Shown here piece by piece: positions 13,578 through 64,000 of a stretch of 64,000 bases of DNA. Source of the stretch: Cristatella mucedo. Lineage: Eukaryota > Bryozoa > Phylactolaemata > Cristatellidae. The position numbers and the translations under genes were made by a program. Numbering within the stretch: position 1 is the first letter of the stretch; each line of letters begins with the position of its first letter. The stretch lies in contig WPIO01000008.1 in NCBI GenBank assembly GCA_009760855.2, positions 6,363,501 to 6,427,500 on the forward strand, written 5' to 3'. Under the pieces are notes generated by a model. It made no database searches, had not been told where the DNA came from, and saw nothing but the letters and a program-made list of their open reading frames with translations.

Positions 13578-13710
13578 GATTAGCCCATTAAAACATTAAA
13601 TAGAATTAACCAAATGGACGTATTTCTTAACGTGATGTGCTACCGATTAGCCCATTAAAACATTAAATAGAATTAACCAAATGGACGTATTTCTTAACGT
13701 GATATGCTAC
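13578..13710. repeat. 67-bp tandem duplication, two copies
   Basis: The unit beginning GATTAGCCCATTAAAACATT at 13578 is repeated directly from 13645. The copies differ at one base that I can see (GTGATGTGC against GTGATATGC), so the duplication is recent. Confidence 0.95.
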
Positions 13711-13964
13711 TTTTTCGCATAGCTTTCCGGCCATGGCTTTCCTACCTGGGCTCGTGAAAAACGGTAATCACTATGCAGTATGCACTTTAGGATAAATCTA
13801 AATCATAATGCTTGCTTCTGCCATAATTTCGAGTCCACAACCGTCTAGAGCAGATAAATGTTCACGAATCATTGGATGTTTTATATGAATAAATATAAAC
13901 ATTAATATAAATGTAAATATAAATAATACATATATTATTTATTTAGTAATACAATATATTAATT

Positions 13965-13967
13965 ACT

Positions 13968-14034
<67 letters not shown>
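13965..14034. repeat. (AT)n microsatellite
   Basis: About 60 bp of pure AT with one G, preceded by 100 bp of ATA-rich sequence. Confidence 0.95.
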
Positions 14035-14038
<4 letters not shown>

Positions 14039-14436
14039 TCTCATGCCTCTATTGAGTGCATTTGTCTCAGTATGCAAAGTCCCAGTGGTATCTCTATCGT
14101 GCTTGACTCAACTTAATTATTTTAAATAACAGCTGTGCTACTAATTACCATGCTCCTCTCTTTCTATCTCATTAAACTGGAACGACGGCAACGAATAAGC
14201 CCTACATTCTGCAATAGAACCTGAATGCTTGTAACGTTTTGCTATGATATTGACTTTAGGCATTTTAGATCCAATCACCCGACCGAAAAATACTGCTTTT
14301 CTAAATGGTCATTTCAGTTGCCTCATACCTCTTCCTACATATTTGGGTAGATAGTTTTCTCTAAACTGCCTTCTTTTAGTGCTCATGCGATCTAAGATAC
14401 AGAAAACAAATCAATTTCTTTAGCCAAACCTTAGGA

Positions 14437-14665
14437 ATAATGATAATAATAATAATAATAATGCACTTGATAAAGCGCCATCAGAGAACTCAATCTCTTT
14501 CTAGGCGCTTTACATTTGCTACAAAGGGAAATGCAATTGGATGGTGAGTAAAATGATGCTTGAAAAACAAACAAAGTGAATAATATGGTTAGGGGTGACA
14601 TGCACAGGGTCAGCATGCAAATGTGGTTAGTGGCAGCATGCACAGTGCCAGTACCCGGAACAGCA
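14437..14665 (-). mobile_element. L2-type LINE 3' end fragment
   Basis: The (TAA)n tail at the left edge is followed by GCACTTGATAAAGCGCC, TCAGAGAACTCAATCTC and the repeated GCATGCAAATGTGGTTAGTG block of the family 3' UTR, all on the minus strand. Confidence 0.85.
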
Positions 14666-14669
14666 CGAG

Positions 14670-15935
14670 TTCTCTGTACCCCTTCTATGGGTGGCTACGA
14701 ACCGATTTACAGGCATTCAATTCAGAGAACAAAGCACCGTTAAGGCCATGTACAAAAGAGGGGTGGCAAAGTAAATATACACCCAACAGCCAATCCAGGA
14801 AGTTGCTGTGCCCTGTCGAGGGTAGCTTTGCAGCTACCTACCTTCTACCAACCGCATTCGTACAATATAAGTGTGTTATGTCGGCTAGTCACTCAAGCCT
14901 GATCATAAATGAAGGATATCAGGTAAAAATGAAACCTCTGTGGAATTTCTCGGACGGACATGAAACCACTTGTAGCTAGATGCATTAAATCAAGCCCTAG
15001 CTATCTAATTTGATTTAAGGTTTAACACTAGAAATCGCAGTACACATTTGCATATAGATCTATAACTAGCGTATATCTAATTGCAATAATATATATAGGA
15101 ATTGTTCTGACGGAAAGTTGTGCGTACCTGTGATTGTAGAGGGCTTCTAGGAATGAGTTTTGAATGTAAAAGAAACAGTTCAAAGGTAGACCCCAGTTGA
15201 CAGATAAACCATTTGATATAATTAGGTGTCTTTAAGCCTATTGGCATAGCAAACAGGTTCATGCTCGTATAGTGCAATTAAAGCAAGAAAGTAATTTCGT
15301 ATTATCGCATTTTATAAAAGAGCGGATTGAAACGCAGCATTTTCCAAGTGATAAAGGCCTCGAGGAAGTTTGCACGTACAGTTCAAACGGCATTTTAAGC
15401 AAACTAAAACTCACCTTATTGTCACTTTCGTTATACCCGATTTCCTTATGTAGTCTTGGTATTTGTGTCAACTGCGGCAACTGAGTTATTTTATACTCAG
15501 AAGTAGCATGAATGTCTTCCAGCATGAGCTGACCCACATGTCGACATGCCTATTCTCATTGCATCGGCTCCGAATGAGGCTAAGCAGTCCCTCAGCTCGG
15601 TATGCTGGCCTATTCGGTTCGCTGCAGCAGACAAAGCCCGCTGAGCCGCTTTGTACAATAGGCCTATTTACTTTCAGTACAATGGAAAGCAGAGCTGTAT
15701 TCCAGTGTGGGTTTCCTTGATTGGTTGGTGCAAGAAACTCAGAGGACTTGCTTCATTCACCATCTGAATCCAAACAGCCCCACAGCCATTTCTGTGTATG
15801 TCTACTTTAGCTCTTCTTTCAGAGCCGTAAAAGAGAATCAAGCTTGCAAGCCTAAAATGCATTTCAATATAGACCCGGTAGCTACAGATCACTTAATATA
15901 GTATGAGCCCGTCTCGTTCGATTGCCTACTGAGGA
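14670..15935. other. Unassigned sequence
   Basis: Several overlapping short frames occur on both strands without family signatures or codon preference; no gene is called. Confidence 0.4.
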
Positions 15936-15939
15936 TACA

Positions 15940-16630
15940 GTATAATGCCACCACTGATAGATCAATTGGCACATCAAAGATGCATGGACAAACTTAGTTG
16001 CAGTATCCCGATATAAACAAGCCAGAATTTTAGCATTGCTATGTAGCTCAACGTAAGCAGACCTTACTGTGGAGCAGATGTCATCGTCTAACGAAATATC
16101 ACTTTTTACCTCGGCACCTGGATTTTGTGAAGATTCAACGAGAGATATGCTAGATTTTGAGAGTTAGCCTTCTCAATTTTTGAATCACACGTAGTTTGCC
16201 CATAACTAGCAAGTTAGTTTTATCATAACTCAATTTGAGAACATTTGCTGCCATTCATGTGCGGATGTCATCAATATATGCAGCAAGAGACTTGAGATAA
16301 TTTAACGTGCGTAAGGGCTGGGAGGAATAAAACCAAAGAAATAACTGAGTGTCATCCGCATTGAAGTGAAAGCCTAGATTGTGATTGACATTTACATCGG
16401 CATTATGAAGAGTACAAACCGTAAAAAGGACCGTACCAAGAACGAAGCACTGAGGTACTCAAATTTCAGTGGGATCTCGGATGAGTTTAGTCTTTTCGCG
16501 TCAATACTGAGGAGTCTCCCACTGAGATAGGACCTGAACCATTGCAGAGCAGTGCCAGTCACGCCCAGGCGAGATAAAAGGTGCTCAATGGCTCAGATGG
16601 ACTTTCATATCAAATAACTCTGAATTATGG
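15940..16630 (-). mobile_element. L2-type LINE internal fragment
   Basis: Minus-strand matches to the copy at 40676-41830 include ATGCATGGACAAACTTAG, CAGAATTTTAGCATTGCTATG, GAAGTGAAAGCCTAGATTGTG and GAGTCTCCCACTGAGATAGG. It has no (TAA)n end, and stops are frequent. Confidence 0.7.
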
Positions 16631-16639
16631 AGTTACTTC

Positions 16640-18225
16640 AACCATCAAACTAAAGTAAAAAAAATCCACGGAGATCTTTCAGATCGCACAGGTATTAGAT
16701 GTACAACTACTATTGAATAGAAGTGCAAACACAGCCGAGACACTTGCAGACTTTCACTAGCTTTGCAAATACTGCAGATAATTTGGCTATAAGTTGCTTC
16801 TTCCTTTGGAGCGTTTTCGGTTCTAAGGCTGGCTGATTCAACACCTCATTAATATGGTAGCAGAACAGTTATAATATATGTTACCACCACTGCCATGGAA
16901 AATAAAGGATTTCAAGTTATAGAATTAAATAAAAATCGCTCGGATCCAAGATGTCTGTGATTCTGTCATTCGATGGCCTCTGTACTGAGTCACTGAACTC
17001 GATTACTGTGGTAGGGACCCATTATGGCTGCTGCAAGTAGGGGTGGTAGCCAGTAATGGTCTTTTGCTCTAACACAAAAAGGCTGTTGAATCATCAGGAT
17101 CAATATCCGAACCTAGCTTGCATGAATCTAATATTTCGTCAGAGCTTCAAAAGGTCACGTGCACCTCTGTCTCATTATTCACAAGAGTTAGGCACAATCC
17201 GACTCTGAAGCGAGTGGCAGCCGTCTGAATAATTTGAGGGTTTTTTATTTTCAGTCCCTGATATTGCTATATCTACTTAAGGGATTATAATTGATAACCA
17301 CTTCATGTAATCATTCAAGAATCCTGACCTATTTGAGAGCATATTATGTATAAGGAAAAGGTGCCTAATCATTTTGCAAAGATGCTTTTTTACGCTCTGC
17401 AACTAAGGACTGTAGATTGTTTTCTAGAGAATTTTTTACAAAAAGGCTTGTATAATATTGCCTAACTTCCACCCTTCCATGCTTTCCTTTGAAATACTAT
17501 CAATACTTTTTGATACAGTAGTTTGCACATTTCATTAAAATGTCTGAATAATTGTGCAGTCATTTTAACTCCGCAGTCAAATCTAAGCGTTTTTGTTACT
17601 TGTTCCTGTAAAAATCTGATTTTTTAAGCCTACATTCAAGAATTTTGTGAAGTTCACTTTGTACGAGCCTGATGCTTGTTGCACACTCGGTAAGCGAATT
17701 ACTTATTCTGAACTACAACCTGACTAACATATGCATATAAACTCTATTCAAACTTTTAAACAATGCGATAACGACTGGTTCTGACTTGTTTGTTTACTAA
17801 ATTTCTTTTGGCTTCACCATGCTCCGGGATCGCAAGCCAATTAAATCAAGCTATACTATTCACTACAATAAACCCGTTGATCAACTACGAATTAAGCAGA
17901 CTTTGGTTTTTCTGCTGCAGCTTCTCGAAGTTTAACATGGAATTGATAATTTTATTTCTAGTGCTTAAACTGAGATCATGCTCATTGGTAGAGATCATGA
18001 ATAGCCCTAGTTGAATAGCTGTTATTACTGAGTAATCTGTATGAGCTTGTGCTTTTCATCAGATTCGGGCTCAATCGTCTATTCTCCAATTGGAACAGGA
18101 TTGAAATCGTAAGCTTCTCTCAAATTTTCCGGATCCTACAGATGAGAGGTTTCAGACCACAGCCTTAGATAGGACAGGCTGCATAACATTAGTCGTGAGA
18201 TAAAAATTAGCCAGTGTGAGCTTCT
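16640..18225. other. Unassigned sequence downstream of the receptor gene
   Basis: AT-rich, no recognised feature. The receptor 3' end is probably just right of this block. Confidence 0.4.
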
Positions 18226-18230
18226 AAATA

Positions 18231-18236
18231 TTTATT
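18231..18236 (-). promoter_or_regulatory. Candidate polyadenylation signal AATAAA
   Basis: AATAAA on the minus strand lies about 226 nt downstream of the receptor stop codon, in an AT-rich context. Position and hexamer fit a 3' end; no cleavage site can be proved here. Confidence 0.4.
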
Positions 18237-18461
18237 GAGCTAGTAGTGCTCTGTGCCAGCATGTTTTGTGCATAGCGATTTCAACAAGCATCATGTAGCT
18301 GCAATTAGGTCAATTACATTCAGAAATCTAGGAATCCAAAGCGAGCTGCTGAGCTTTACATGGACAATGTTCGGGTGGCACCTCAGGTTACAGGAGTGAA
18401 GAATCATCTCCATCACCTGAGGTAAACGAGATGGCACGCTCCCACGGCTTTCCAGTCGCAT

Positions 18462-63491
<45,030 letters not shown>

Positions 63492-63494
63492 CTA

Positions 63495-64000
63495 CAGGTG
63501 ATAACAGAAATCACAGTGAAAATTTGATTACCTTATCTTAAAAAAGCAATAACAACTGCAAATTGTTGAAGCAACAGAGAATACCATGCAGAAAGTGTAT
63601 GAAAAACAAGTCGATAATTTATAGTGAGAATAACAATTTAAATGCATTCGGTCAATTAGAGTTTACCTAACTTGTGTATGACCCCAACCCGGAGACTGTA
63701 GTAGGTACTAGTTCCATAACTTTTATTCATTATAAATTATTTAGCTGCAAAATGTAACTCTACCAATAAATGTTCTTAGAAAAGAAGTTACACATTGTGA
63801 ATACACAGCCATGGGAAATCGCCCATTATAGAAGAAAGACCACGTACTGAGTTCAGTGTCTGACCTAAACAAACACAACAGTCGTACATATAGATGACCA
63901 ATAAGGGCCGTCAGCAGCATAGACTGAAGAGATGGGCACAGTAATGTCAATCTTCCAAGTGAGAAAGATAATGAAAGGTCTAAATATACTTGCTGAGACT
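63495..64000. other. Right edge, unassigned
   Basis: Upstream side of the first visible receptor exon. A 29-nt splice-bounded stretch near 63672-63701 (minus; acceptor TACTACAG, donor TTAG/GTAAAC) could be another micro-exon with a phase 1 end, but it is too short to call. Confidence 0.3.

Overview
The window is animal nuclear DNA. It is AT-rich, has long GT-AG introns, and carries many LINE/SINE fragments and di- and tetranucleotide microsatellites. No bacterial, organellar or rRNA genes were seen. L2-type LINEs with (TAA)n tails and tRNA-derived SINEs fit an invertebrate or basal chordate genome; the phylum cannot be fixed from this sequence alone.

The one gene I can support is a multi-exon adhesion G-protein-coupled receptor (class B2, closest by memory to the ADGRG2/G4/G6 type) on the minus strand. 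I reconstructed 19 exons between about 63.5 kb and 18.46 kb by matching splice sites and intron phases. The joined product is about 863 residues and lacks its N-terminus, which lies beyond the right edge. In order it has a possible SEA-like exon, a Ser/Thr-rich stalk, a GAIN domain, a GPS with intact His-Leu/Thr cleavage motif and four Cys, seven transmembrane helices, and a Ser-rich cytoplasmic tail. All joins are phase-consistent and give one open frame.

The most unusual part is 48.4-61.1 kb. A pair of small stalk exons (52 nt and 107 nt, together 53 codons) is tandemly duplicated inside a larger segment of about 7 kb. Some copies are intact, one is decayed, and one has changed length from 107 to 105 nt, which switches its upstream intron phase from 1 to 0 and fits its new upstream exon. 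Every usable unit is phase 0 to 0, so the units could be skipped or exchanged without a frameshift.

Layout: 1-18 kb is repeat-rich and gene-poor, with fragments of two LINE families, one SINE and microsatellites. From 18.5 to 24.8 kb come the last two receptor exons, separated by LINE copies and a large (TA)n(TG)n block. From 24.8 to 37.2 kb lie the transmembrane, GPS and main GAIN exons. From 37.3 to 46.5 kb is a repeat-laden stretch holding a GC-rich LTR- or promoter-like island, five same-orientation SINEs, the best preserved L2 copy and three GAIN exons. From 48.4 to 61.1 kb are the duplicated stalk exons, with a palindromic microsatellite and a GC-rich insertion in the second copy. From 61.6 to 64 kb are a LINE copy and the most upstream exon.
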